Below are positions 34,366 through 46,397 of a DNA stretch of 64,000 bases, piece by piece; position 1 is the first letter of the stretch; each line of letters opens with the position of its first letter. Where the stretch lies: NCBI GenBank assembly GCA_902805475.1, contig CADCSX010000010.1:62001-126000 (forward strand), written 5' to 3'. The notes beneath the pieces were generated by a model that saw nothing but the letters and a program-made list of their open reading frames with translations, had not been told where the DNA came from and did no database searches. Source of the stretch: Entonaema liquescens. Lineage: Eukaryota; Ascomycota; Sordariomycetes; Xylariales; Xylariaceae. The position numbers were made by a program, and so were the translations under genes.

Positions 34366-36252
34366 GCTCTTCTCTCACCAACCCAACTGTCTGGATACCA
34401 TGACAAATGAAGCTAACGGGAAACGGTATATGAAGTACATAAATATGTATGTAGTAGCTATACCGGTGGTGCCGTTGTATCTTTTTCCTGTATTGATATC
34501 ATTGTTAAGACTCATTAGGAGCTGGATTTAACGACAGCAGATAGGCTATGTGGTCACCCAGCCCCCGTCTAGCTACAGTATTCTTTGCTACTTACTAAGG
34601 TCACATAGAAGTATGGGCGTGCGCCATAGTATTGATGCTCGTTCCCAAAATCCTACAGCGCGGGTGTGTTCATCTCCGGCTGTTGATTGATTCGGCACGG
34701 GCGCTCGGGGAGAAACTAGGAAATTTTCTATTAATCACAGCGAGTCTAGATGTTTGGTCTCTTATTTAGCTCGAAATGGTGAGGAGGCGTACGGCTATGG
34801 GATGGCTTGCAGAAATTGATCACCAACTGCAGGGTTCGCAGTGGAAAAGGAGAATTATGAGGAGAGAAGAAAAATCTTGGCGCGTTTATATGGAGATCCT
34901 AATTAAGAAAATACTTCAGACGCGTAAAGAGGGTTTTTTTTTTCTTCTTCTCATCTGCAGGTTTTCTCATTAGTGCTTAATGCTTACACTAGACTCTTTC
35001 ATCCGGGCTGGACAGGTCTTGGTTTGGAACTTGTCTCACAAGTGTGGTTTAAACTACGGATCCTACTGCTAGAAAAGCTGCACGGGTTGCATGAGTTGTG
35101 GGCTGCATCGTGCTATTAACGTGATGGACGCCGAAACGCCAAAGCGACGCGTGCGGAGAAAGACACTTTCGCCTCCCGAGGGGTTGGGTTAAATAAAAAC
35201 CATCTCGTCATGGTGTATTCCATACCCCCACCATAGGCTTAAGTCATGCAGGCTGGAGACTTTGCTACATAAGATACCTGATGTATACTTGATATTAAGA
35301 TTGATTCATCTTGCTAGTACGAAGTGTATGTAGTATTTAGTATTTACAAAATCATGAGACTGCTAAAGACCACTCATAGTTTCGTGGTATTATGTAGGGA
35401 GTGCGGTCTTAGTATGTAATATCTGAGCTCTTTGTCTAGGATTCCCCGGTTGCTTCGTACCGTTCAACAACCTGGTGGGAGACGATTGCATGTGGTGTAG
35501 ACATCTTACAACTACTCGGGACGCCATATCTAGTTTCTTATGTACAAGTACGAAAAATTCTTGATAGGACTTTGGTCTACGCACCAACGCCACAAAAGGT
35601 TGTCTAAAGATTTTCCGCATAATTGGAACAATTACCGACGATAGTCCCCATTCTCGAGGCTGAGGATCATAGAACCTGTATACTTATACGTGATTCCTTG
35701 ATAATGCTATTTGTATTATTATTATCATTGAGGTAATCACGCCGGATCTAACAGGCGTATTACGGTTAGATCAGGAGCTAACGCCGACAACTTGCAGAAG
35801 CAAGGTCAACAACTCACTCATATAACGAATAAGAAAAACCGGGTCAACTCCATCCTTTGGGGTTAGTAGAGCACGGGAGGTAGCTGATATACACAGCCTC
35901 GGGAAGCAGTAATCGCTTAATATTGGTTGCCGATTATCCCCGTGAGCGATGCAAAAGGAATGTGAGAAGAGAGCCATGAGTAGACATATCTGGTTATGGC
36001 TATGGTTGGATGGTTCTTTCTCGGTCGCTTGCTAAGCTGTGACAAACCTCATTGGCGTATCATCGAATGACCAACATAGAGGAACCAATTAGAGAATATA
36101 TGGTCCGACAAGCTTGAAGCTGTCCATGTTGCTAGTTGATGAGACCGATACGTAACTCGGGGTTCACGAGTAAGTATGAGCCCGACTAGGCTAGGGTTTC
36201 CCCGGACTGCGTGCCTTTGGGTTTCGGCTAACTGAGATTCATCATGAGATCT

Positions 36253-36283
36253 AGACGCGTCCCGAAACTAGCGCGTCTTTTTT
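36253..36283 (+). other. Hairpin followed by T6 run
   Basis: AGACGCG and CGCGTCT form a perfect 7-bp stem around a 12-base loop, followed at once by six T. This resembles the 3' end of a Pol III transcript, but no A-box/B-box pair or tRNA fold was found upstream, so the identity is open. Confidence 0.35.
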
Positions 36284-39200
36284 CTCTTAAAAGTCTCGCG
36301 TTATCCTTGCTTAGGGGATCTCTAACATGATGCTCCCGCCGGCTAATCGTTCAATAAGGAGCTCCAGTTTCGCCAAGAGCTCGCAATACTTGGAAACAGT
36401 GTTTGTCCAACTATTTAGTGGAAACAGCGAAAGATCGAGAATAACGATGAGATTTGGATTGTAAATTGACTCGCATTTTGTCAGTTGAATTCGTCATTAC
36501 CCATATAGAGAGCTTAGAGACTAGTATATACTAAACCACGCTTCTTGTGTATTGTTTAAATCTCAATCGAAGCCATCACTAGTGACACTGTTGAGTTTTT
36601 GATAGGTACATTATAATGTACTCATGCAGATTGAAGGTATTATGTATAGTACCGAGAGAGTGGTATCATCATCGACGATTAGCAAAGGCCTAGCTAGAAT
36701 TAGGAAAGAAACAGAAAATAAAAAGTAGGCCGGGTAGCAGGCTGAGCAGCAAGCATGATATGATAAGCTTGGCAGAGGCACGGGGTATGGGACCGCTGTG
36801 TTCTGTAAGCGCTTAGGATAGCCTGCCTTGCAGTCGTGCTGCCTGCGAGTAACATCGTCAGATCAAAGCGAAGTACAATGCAACGCCGGTAGGCCAGCCA
36901 CGGAATAGCTTATTAGGCAGATGTCGTTTGCCATCTAAAAGCAACACTACTACGCGTCGCTTTGAAACACTATGTCTGTTCCGCAGATGGGAAGTTGATG
37001 GATGACTCCCGGTTTTTGCACGTAGCCAATCTAGGTTGTCCTTGTCACTCACGAGACTTTGTATGCTTCGCAGCTAAGATCTGCTCTGCGGTATGCCAAA
37101 TCATATCTGCTTGTTGCCGCTGGTTATTGATTATTGGTTGGTGGAAATTAGTAGTAATGTCTCTCGAAGGATTCCGTGGCATCTGAAAGTTCTAAACGAA
37201 GGGATCAGGTATCGTATAAGAGTTAGGGTACATATTGCTAATAATGGACCCAACAATATTTTCCATGTTACAGTATCCTTGACTGTCGGTGATCGTTTGT
37301 AACAAACGGTTGGCAAGTTTGACGAATAGGGAAAGATGAATGCTACGCAAAAAGCCTCTCACCTATCACGACGAACAGTTAACTCCGGCAAGAAAAAAAG
37401 AAAGAAAAAAGAATAAGAAAAATAAACGAATCTAAGAGTAACGGAGAGTGTTACATATAATTATTAAGGATATTTATTAGACGAGGATTAGTAACGGTGT
37501 AACGGTGCTTTGAACGGGATAGGTAGGTAAATACCTTATTAGGTTATTATTAGGTACCTACCTAGTAAAGCAAAAAAAAAAGAAGATCTGGGTTGCATTA
37601 GATTGTTTTTATGCGTTCCACAGTTCCATCCCGGCGGAATCACCAGCCTCAATTGCGGCTTGACCCGAGAAAGCGGGCTAGGGCTTCTAGATCGTCCATC
37701 GAAGCATTGTGTAACAATTAAAGTTATATGACTTTTAAATACTTCATCCTATTTCTAATTATTACCTCCAAATCCATGCTGCTGTCGGCGCGTGCAAAGT
37801 ATTAAAAATTTTTTTTTTCCACAGGCGGTCTGAGCACCTAGTAAACCCCTAGTTTAGACCATGTCGTATAAATCACGTTGCATCCTTCACCGATTCCGAG
37901 GTAATATCGGGAAGTAAGGATAACCTTACGACAATGCGCAGTTGCTAGAACATTTACTAGATCTAATTTGGCCCCCCGGATGCACGGTACCTACGCCAGA
38001 CCCCCAACCTCACTTTTGTCCCTTCGGATTTTAGAAGAAGGGTATCGACAGCGCTACCATAGTTGATCCAGACCCTTTACTATACATCATCGCGGTAAGG
38101 CCGGCTCCCGAGAATTTTGCTACAAGTGTTGTCGACCAGGAAACCGGAGACACTATCTCATTACGACCGTAGTAAAGAGGATCCGTTGGTAAGAAAAATG
38201 GCATCCAACATGCCGAACCCAGTGGTGGATGGTCCCGCGGCCCGCTTCATGACTAAAATGTTAGCTCAAAGACGTTCTAGATAGCTGATTCAGTGCTCTC
38301 CATCGGTCCTTTGTAAAAGTTTGCACCGCGTCAGCGGGGCTCCTCAGAGAATCTGTCACTCGGCCCCATGTGACTAAATTTCTACTATAATATACCGGTG
38401 CTTGAAGGGGATGTTTGAAAAATCTAGCTTCGGTAGCTCTATAACTAACGCGGGCAAAGCGCTTTTCGGCGTGGAGCAGACCCGTTTCGCTGTCCTCTAT
38501 GATGGTAAGAAGGGGGCTACGAGGCAAAACTGACAAAGCCGGCTGCAAATTCTAAGGATCCGGGTGATCGTGACGGTGCACTTGATCATACATACTATGC
38601 GAGTATGTATGGTGCGGAAGCAGACCCGTGGGTATAGGCATGAAGCTAAAAGAACAGCGAAGTAGACACTTTGGTCACTTAGTACTTTTAGATCTAGGGA
38701 TTCTGTCTTAGTCCCTCACCGCTGGAACCGAATCAGATGCATTAAACACCGACCGCTGTTGAAGAGTGGTTCGGAAAGGGACGTCATCATCGTCTAGAAG
38801 CAGGGAGGGTCCAGTCGAGAAAATAATAGCAAATCGTATCTTTCCAAATCAGAGAAAACGCATCTTTCAATCCCGCTAGTTTGCCGACTTGCATGAGCTA
38901 CTTGCGGTCTGTAAGAACTTTCGGGTAATTGAAGTTATCAGTCTATCGGTCAAGAGTTCGTACGATGGAGCGGAAAATTTGCCAGCCTTACTCCATTTAG
39001 CTTTTCTAGATAGGAGTGTTCCAGCCTGTATTTTGTCGAGGTTCGGAGTTGAGGGGGGAAAATGATTTGTATCTATTATTGCATGCATATATATACGTAT
39101 AAATAATTGTACAAATACGTCATTATCAAGTTTATCTAAGTGTCTTCATTACAATGCGTTAGTAAGAATAACTATATGCAAGCTCGCTTGTTAACTCGCA

Positions 39201-39415
39201 TGGAGGGTGCATCAATGCATACATGTACATATTGTGGACCTTAGTTAAAGGAATATCGAAAGAGCTAATGACGAACGCGATGTTTGTATAGCGCACAGTG
39301 CATACCGGCGTTTGCGGTAAGGCTGAGCTAGATCGACGGAAAGGTGGGGCTCCTTCCGGAGAGTAAACCCGTATATATATATGTAACGGTTCCGTACTGC
39401 AGGAGATAATAACTG

Positions 39416-39443
39416 TTTTTTTTTTTTTTTTTTTTTTTTTTTT
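39416..39443. repeat. Poly-T tract, 28 bases
   Basis: Longest homopolymer in the window. Confidence 0.92.
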
Positions 39444-40670
39444 GACCATCCGTAAATTGCTCGGCGACGACTGTGAAAATTTGGGGGCGGCTTTAGGGCT
39501 TGTTCACCTAACATCCCTCGCAGTCGTATATGCGTTCTTCCAAGAATGCTAGTAAAAACAATGAGCAGTGGGGTGTCACCTCATGTATGTAGTATAATCC
39601 CCACGTGTGGCTTGTGCACTTGTGGCGTCTGTAACTTTACTCTAAGTGCCTGTAAGCGTTGCATACCTAAATACCTAACCTGAATAAAAGTACGCGACGA
39701 CGAACTTGGACGGGTTGATATTAGAATCTGGAATGAGTGAATATAATTGCTTGAAATGCTTACATATTAGGGTTCGCCTAGTTCGAATCCATTTAATCGC
39801 ACTATCAAGAATATCCCATGCGGAGTAGAATATTTATCATGCAGTTGAGATGGAGGGAGAAAGATACCCATGGGTTTCAGGAAAGCAACACTTCCAAGAC
39901 TCTATTGGCTCTCGGCTCGTCTTCCACGTTTGCGGACAATCTGGATTGCTTAAGACTGTTTACGTATGTCCCGTATTGGAACACATACATTAAGTAGATA
40001 TTCCGTAGCTCTTCTGGGTAGGCAGAGTGATGTTGGGTATGATTGGTTGGTTGATCTACAGCAGGCTTATCCCGTCATCCCTCTCTCTTTCTCAAGTGAG
40101 GGGCACGTTACGGATTCTTGCCGATAAGAGAAAGTGATATTCAAGATGCCGTCTCGAATAAGAAGCGAAGGTCAAAAGGAATAGACTGATGGAATTTGTT
40201 AAGCCACGGGAATCAGCACATAGCTTCCTAGGAAATAAGCAGTATTTTTGCTTAGTAGTATGAGGGGGTGGTATGATGCCACCCGAGTTTGCGCTAGAAG
40301 GCAGCAGGCGAAGCGTCTACCAGCACATATCGGGCGGATGTCATATGTCTCCCGCCTTCGGCTGTGCAACAGCACGGCTACCGATAATACCTAACTGTTA
40401 TTTGCAAATGCGATTATCTGGTGACACACGCCGACCTTGTTCCAACTTCTATGGGATCAAACGCCATGCGTATTATCTACTCTGATTAGTAGAATGTAGC
40501 CCTGATACTCGCCTCACAATCCAGGAAGCGAATAATTACCTATATTAAATGCGACACGAAGTAAGGGCCAAAGTGGTAAGGCGACAGCTTGGCCGGAAAC
40601 TTGTAGGTATTGTGCCCCGGAAACTGTTCCTATTTAGGCCATTTCTAGTCGTATAAACAGGAATATCAAT

Positions 40671-40698
40671 GTCCTATTGAAACTAAGTACAATAGGAC
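40671..40698. repeat. Perfect 9-bp inverted repeat
   Basis: GTCCTATTG and CAATAGGAC flank a 10-base loop. It is one of two related hairpins within 120 bp. Confidence 0.8.
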
Positions 40699-40754
40699 CA
40701 TAGTAGCCGACGACGGGTTTGGCGGTCCTTGGAAATTACCGACAGTAATTAGGG

Positions 40755-40789
40755 CCTATTAGCGTCTCTGGGAATTACGGACTAATAGG
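40755..40789. repeat. Perfect 8-bp inverted repeat
   Basis: CCTATTAG and CTAATAGG flank a 19-base spacer. The arms share the CCTATT core with the hairpin at 40671-40698. A TAATT/AATTA pair lies nested across it. Confidence 0.75.
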
Positions 40790-42042
40790 ACGAGCTTTGA
40801 TAGATCATCCAAAACGTTAATAACCTATCCTTACCCTCGTCCTGGCTAGAGAGGCGCATGCATTAGACTTAGGACAGATAGAAGGCTTTGTGATATCGTC
40901 ATAATATCATCTATTCTATGTAACAAACCTTTTATATTCTCCACGTCTTATTAGTACATATGTATGTGTACGGAGAACGGGACGCGTGTGGGGACGGTGG
41001 CGCCGTATCGCAGCACCGTGATTGAACGATATACTATGTAAAAGGCCTTGGCCGGTACACCATCAAGATGAAGCAAGATGAAGTCGGACAGTATTGGCTA
41101 GGTAGAGCTGGAATCGGTGGTGTGGGCAATGAGCTGTCCCACGGGGTGCGGGAGTACAGCAGCTATAGAAAGCAATCAATCAATCCAATCATGAATAGAC
41201 CTTTCAGCCAACTAGCAAGCCATCACGCCGGTATCATGGTCCTTTCTTTACTGGGCCGGCTCTTTAGGACACCGTCTCTGGTTGCATGCCGTGTCTTTCC
41301 TATTCGAGCATTTAGACATGGCCATTAAACATGACCGTCTTCTCCATGGTTTGTCGACGTCGCGTTTTGTTTTTCTGACCCCTCGACCGGTCTGTGAGAT
41401 ACTTCTTAACTATTGTATGCCGGCGGCCGTCGATAGCCTGCTCGGCTCCACGGTCTATCGCAACAAAAGCTAGAAACGCGATGATCTGACACGGTCAGAC
41501 CATCGAACACGCATGCGTGATATACAAAATGCCATACTAGTAGCATAGTCGCCCTTGTACTAACGTATGTAGACGTACATAGCGTAAACACATGTAGGCC
41601 TAGAAACCCAGTCCCTGAGACGGATCCCAAGACGGATTAATAGGTTGATGGAACAAGAAGGTGTGTTCTGCGTAACATAAAGGCTCTAGGGTAAGGTGAA
41701 GCGCAGCAAAGCCCTAGGACCGATTGACGTGATGATGGGAGGCGGACGCAATAGGGGCTGGGATCCATTACACATGACACGCATAATAAATTGATTTTCC
41801 AAGTCGTGTAAGACCGCGTCGAGAGACCTTGATTGGTTAGGAACTGTCGACGATTTGGTTTGGTCGGCGCGACATCTGCCTTGTATTCTTGCAGATTTCC
41901 ATGGGCTGAAATGGCGACACTAGCCCGAATGGAAGAATCCCTGCTTCGGTCTCCTTTTGCAGCTGTACTTTGTATGCGAACAGGCGTAGGATTTACTCTC
42001 AAGATTGGAAAATAGTTAAGGGGTGATGAAACGGGCCCGTAT

Positions 42043-42068
42043 GGTATATACACGCACATGTATATACC
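42043..42068. repeat. Perfect 10-bp inverted repeat
   Basis: GGTATATACA and TGTATATACC surround the six-base loop CGCACA. Confidence 0.8.
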
Positions 42069-42880
42069 GTGCCACGATGATCGTATGTATGGTAATTCTC
42101 CCTTTTACATGCCTTGACATGCTTCTACATGCCTGTGTAATAGATATTATTAGCCTTACTAGTAGGCATCATCGGATGATTTGATGATGGTGAACGTAAA
42201 ATTTTAACACGTTTTTGGCGTGCATTAGCATTATTAGCATCGGCTGCCTACCAGGGCACGGCGGATCGACTTTTCCACTGGCCGCATTCCTCAAGACAGA
42301 TCTGCAGTAATCATCTCCAAAGTATTGTAATCCTACCGTATGTCGTTCTCGTTAACCCCAAGCTGTACTCTCCAATACTTATATCGTCTGAACGGAAAAC
42401 TGTGCCCCTCGTAGCTGAGTCCAATAGAGATAGCCATGGCTTACTTATTCTGGCCGCAAGCGAAACCTTCTTACAAAACAAAAGTTGGACCATCGTTGGT
42501 ACATAAATGAGTTAACGTCCTTGAAAATGGTTATGGCTGTTAAAAAAGGGTCCAGTAATTTTACGTTTTCTAGGAGCGTTGTTACGTTAAGGCGGCGTTA
42601 AAGGTCCGTTATTAAACAGTATCACAGTAAAGCCCTCAGAGTCGGAGCATGCATAAACACAGTGTGATTTTGATCCAATTCACAAGATTTCTCCGCTGTT
42701 CCACCGTTTCCATTTTGAATAGAACCGCTTCTATCACGCTTAGTGCGTCTTGGGAAACGTCTTACTGTAGCGTCTTAGCACCATGTACAGTTCGGAGTAC
42801 TGTACGTTTGTGGTATGCGAACTTATTACGCTGTTTTACTTTTACACATGTATTGTACGAACCACTAGGCCTAACAATTA

Positions 42881-42892
42881 CTAGGTACCTAG
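42881..42892. repeat. CTAGGTACCTAG palindrome
   Basis: Perfect 12-bp palindrome, the longest member of the TAGGTACCTA group in the window. It is flanked by two near-direct copies of TAACAATTAC. Confidence 0.8.
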
Positions 42893-43098
42893 GCTTAACA
42901 ATTACATTACAAGCTTCCACCCCGAACGAGGTGGAGTATCGCGCTCCATATTCAAATCGTCATGCCCTGGTTGTAAATAGCATAATTCCAAGATGTTCAT
43001 TCGACGATACTCGGCAAGCTAGGTATCTTAATTCTGCACATTACTGGTTTCCATCAGTGAGAGTGGCGGCCGATAAAACGGCTAACTGCCCTAAAGAA

Positions 43099-43122
43099 TG
43101 GCATTGGCATTGGCATTGGCAT
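43099..43122. repeat. 6-bp microsatellite (TGGCAT)4
   Basis: Four exact TGGCAT units, read through by a fortuitous open frame as His-Trp repeats. Confidence 0.92.
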
Positions 43123-43198
43123 TACGTGCATACGCCTATCAAATCTCGAACTCCAGGGTTCTAAAAGTTACAATGCATTATGCACACAAAGGCATATA

Positions 43199-43225
43199 GT
43201 ATGCGTAGTATGCGTGGTATGCGTA
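43199..43225. repeat. 9-bp tandem repeat, 3 units
   Basis: GTATGCGTA, GTATGCGTG, GTATGCGTA in tandem, about 75 bp after the TGGCAT microsatellite. Confidence 0.85.
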
Positions 43226-44639
43226 TGTATATGTATATCGTTCGGTCTATATGAAAGAGACCTTACGAAACAAACAAATACACATAACTATACTACTCGT
43301 GATGAAGAAAGTCTTGATCTAGCAGACCACTTACACACGTGTAAGTATGTAGGTTGAAGCATGTATCTAACAAAATACCGTAGCAAAGGAGAGGCTTAAA
43401 CAAAGTTCGATCAATTTTATAGAGCATATATACATGCACCTACATACATGTATCTAACTACCGCTATTTACCATCTGACAAGTTCTATCATCTACATCTA
43501 CCATGTAAGGCTGGTGCTGCGAGACAAATAACTAACCAACAAAGTCACATTAACTATGCTATCCTTAGATCCTCACTTATATGTAACCCATCCTAACATA
43601 TCCAATACTCGCATAGGAGTTAAACATTGAAATTTCCATATGCATATTTGAGCCTATTATTAAATTCCATATTCCGACAGCCTACCGTACAGTAACACAC
43701 CCGTGGGAGGCCGTACCGTCCAGTTTCGCGTACACATCCACGGCAGCCTCCCATCTTGAAAATCGTCAGCACCAAATTCATTGGGCGCTGTGAATAAGCG
43801 GTCTGATATTGAGCAGCAATCAACAGAGCTTGTCTACCGGCCGTCAAACCATGTAGCCCAAAAAAGATGTCCTAGATCTCGCAATCAATAGAAAAAGTCA
43901 ACAGTCAACAGCCAACTTGCCGTCATTCAAGACCTTTTGCTAAATCAGATGTGTATGATACGTATGATGATGTACCCCAGAATACGTCCAATCGAAGTAA
44001 GCTCCGCTACCTTAGTACACGTAAAATACACACCTGCACTTTTTTACTTATGTACACCGTTCCCGTACGTACCTAGACCCCCAGCTTCAGATCAGGGAAT
44101 AAGGTTGAAACCTTACATGTGTACGTACATACTATGTATGTATGCGTGTGTGTGTACAAAATGTGTTATGTAGGAGATTTGCTTGCTGCTTGCGATTTGC
44201 GATTTGCAAGGACCTTAGGTGCAAAGAAAGGGTGTGCAAAGGTGCAGCAGCAGGCTGCGTGTCAGGGAAAGAGTAAGAGTACGGAGAAAGACTGGAGGAA
44301 AGAAGGACTAAAGGTACAAAAAGCCTGCTAGGGGGGCCACGAGTAAGCTGGGAAAGAAAGTACTTGTACCTACAAGGCGGTCGCAGCTAACCCTTAGCCA
44401 ACCTTAACAGATTCTCGAATCTCATAGGCTGTCGCGAGCGCGGTACCTTGCTAGGCTCATCCTGGCCCCGGCCTCTTTCCTGCTGAGGCCCTGGGCCCTG
44501 TAAAACCTGGTATACTTGGTATACTTACCACTGTACCTGTGGATTTTATTACTGGTGCTTTTTTTTTTCTCGCTCTTTCGCACGCCGTTTCTACTTCTGC
44601 GTGGATGCTCTGACCCGCGCTGGGGCCGATGTCTTAAAA

Positions 44640-45310
44640 GTACCTGTTAAACCAATCCATCTCTTCCAATCCTTTTCATCTCCTCCATCCTCCTCCAACT
44701 TGAGGCCATCTCCTAACTCTCTCCTTCCTTTCCTCGTCCTCTTCATCCGATCCATTCATTTTCCTCCTCCACGACACTTATCCTCACTTAATTGTCTCCT
44801 TGTCCATTTCAAGGAGGAAAGGAGGAGAGAGAAATCCCGGGCCTTTACGACAGCGCAAGACGAACAGGGTAGGGCCGAGATATTAGCAGAAGAGAGAGGG
44901 AGAGACGCAAGTCAAATAGATGAAGAGAGAAGCAAAAAATTTAGGGTTTTTTGCTTTAGAACTTCGATAATTTTATCCTCTTCAGAAATCCTTCCAGGTA
45001 ATAACCAATATTTCTGGAATTCGAATTCCTAGGTCTTTTTTATCCGACCAGGAATCTCCCAATTACCACCAAAAAAAACCTCCCTACCTCAAGCTTCATC
45101 CCGTCCATCAGCCTCCTCCCCCTTCTTTAAATCCGTTAAGGCGGTTCGACTCCCTCTATCCCGTCCCGTTTCTTCATTCCTCGACCGAGCACTCCTCATC
45201 TCCCCCCTCCGTTCAATTAGATCGCCCCAAGGAGAGTAGTCTTGTCTAGCTTTGCTGAGCAGACATAAGGCAATTCGAATCTCCTTAACCCTCCTTCGTG
45301 CCAACGGTAC
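44640..45310 (+). promoter_or_regulatory. Pyrimidine-rich blocks upstream of the G1 cyclin gene
   Basis: The plus strand is rich in CT/TCC runs at 44660-44810 and again at 45055-45220, on the sense strand of the cyclin gene that begins at 46398. CT-rich stretches are typical of promoters and 5' leaders of strongly transcribed fungal genes, so a long promoter or leader is likely. The transcription start cannot be placed from sequence. Confidence 0.35.
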
Positions 45311-46397
45311 TAGGAATCTGACTCTGGCTCATCGCAATTACTCCAGAAGAATATCGGTATTAGACTCCACACGGGTCTACTACTGATTCGAGGATCACAT
45401 CCACGAGCCCTACATGAACCCGGTCGCTCGACTATAATCCATTAGAAGCGTGCAAGTGCAAAGGTACGTTTGAGAGATAGCATATACAAACCCACCCTTC
45501 AGAAAGGAGGAGTGAAAAAAAGAGAATACTATTCGAAAACTCGAAAAAGATTCATATTCTGATATTGGCTCCCTCCCTGCGCAGGTACATACCGACGGTC
45601 CACCTACAGTGTTCCAACGGTGTACTCGAACACTCACGCACGCTTCAATCCGTCGTCGAGCAGAAAACGCTTGCCCTCGTGGGACTCGTTAACTCGCTGT
45701 TCCCTCCAATTCGTTCAGGAATCACCTAATTTCCTGTGATTAATCGTGGCGGTAAGGGAGACCCTTCTTCAGCGAAATTATAACACAGACCAACGTCATT
45801 TTGTTGTATGCACGTATGCTGCATTAAATACTCCATCGAGGATCAATGGCCTGCCAGACGTTTTGCTGCGTGCCAGGAACAGATCCCCACACATTGTCCC
45901 TCGAATCAGAATGCTTGGTGTTCTGCCCCTGATCGTGTGGTTCCAGAAGACCGTGCCCTGTTCCGCCTGGCTTGGTTTCGGTCCATCATGTCTCTCCTTG
46001 TTCTCAATTGGGTTATTGGGTTTTGACGCTAATACTTTTCCACTCCAGAGCATTTTACTCGACGTCTCTTTTTTAACGGCCGCACCTCCGGCCCTCTTTC
46101 ACCTCAACATTTCACCGTCTCTCGGCAGCCATTCGGCCATAGTCATTCATTTATTTTTTTCGTCTTTTACTGCGTACAGTTCATCACGCTCTTTAATATC
46201 GTAATAATCGTGTCGCTCGTCCAGCCGGAATAATACACTCTTTCGATTTCCTCCTGCGACGACCACTCTAATAACACTCCTTCCCACTGCATCAAGATTC
46301 CTGGAGAACCTAATCGTCACTCTTTTAAAGACCACCTCCCAGTATTGAACCTATCCGGCGATACCATTCTTACCGCAGTTCATTCGACCGTCTCATC

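Larger units (their letters stand above)
33768..46397. other. 12.6-kb gene-poor region
   Basis: No frame longer than 171 codons, and none shows a domain, a plausible splice chain or a signal peptide. The longest (42649-43164 plus, 41637-42059 minus, 44601-45032 plus) have the composition of random frames, and one reads through a microsatellite. The interval holds poly-T tracts, microsatellites, several perfect inverted repeats and, toward the cyclin gene, a long pyrimidine-rich stretch. I saw no tRNA, 5S rRNA or intact transposon. It may be ordinary intergenic DNA, decayed mobile DNA, or contain non-coding transcripts. Confidence 0.55.

Noticed and set aside
39781..39800. A GTTCGAATCC word resembling a tRNA B box
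   Set aside because: No T-stem pairing and no A box or cloverleaf around it.
41637..42059. A 140-codon minus-strand frame
   Set aside because: Composition like random sequence; crosses an inverted repeat; no homology recognised.
42649..43164. A 171-codon plus-strand frame in the gene-poor region
   Set aside because: It reads through a microsatellite as His-Trp repeats and has no domain or biased codon use.
33768..46397. CRISPR array or prokaryotic operon in the gene-poor region
   Set aside because: Repeats are short tandem microsatellites without unique spacers, and the host is a fungus with spliceosomal introns.
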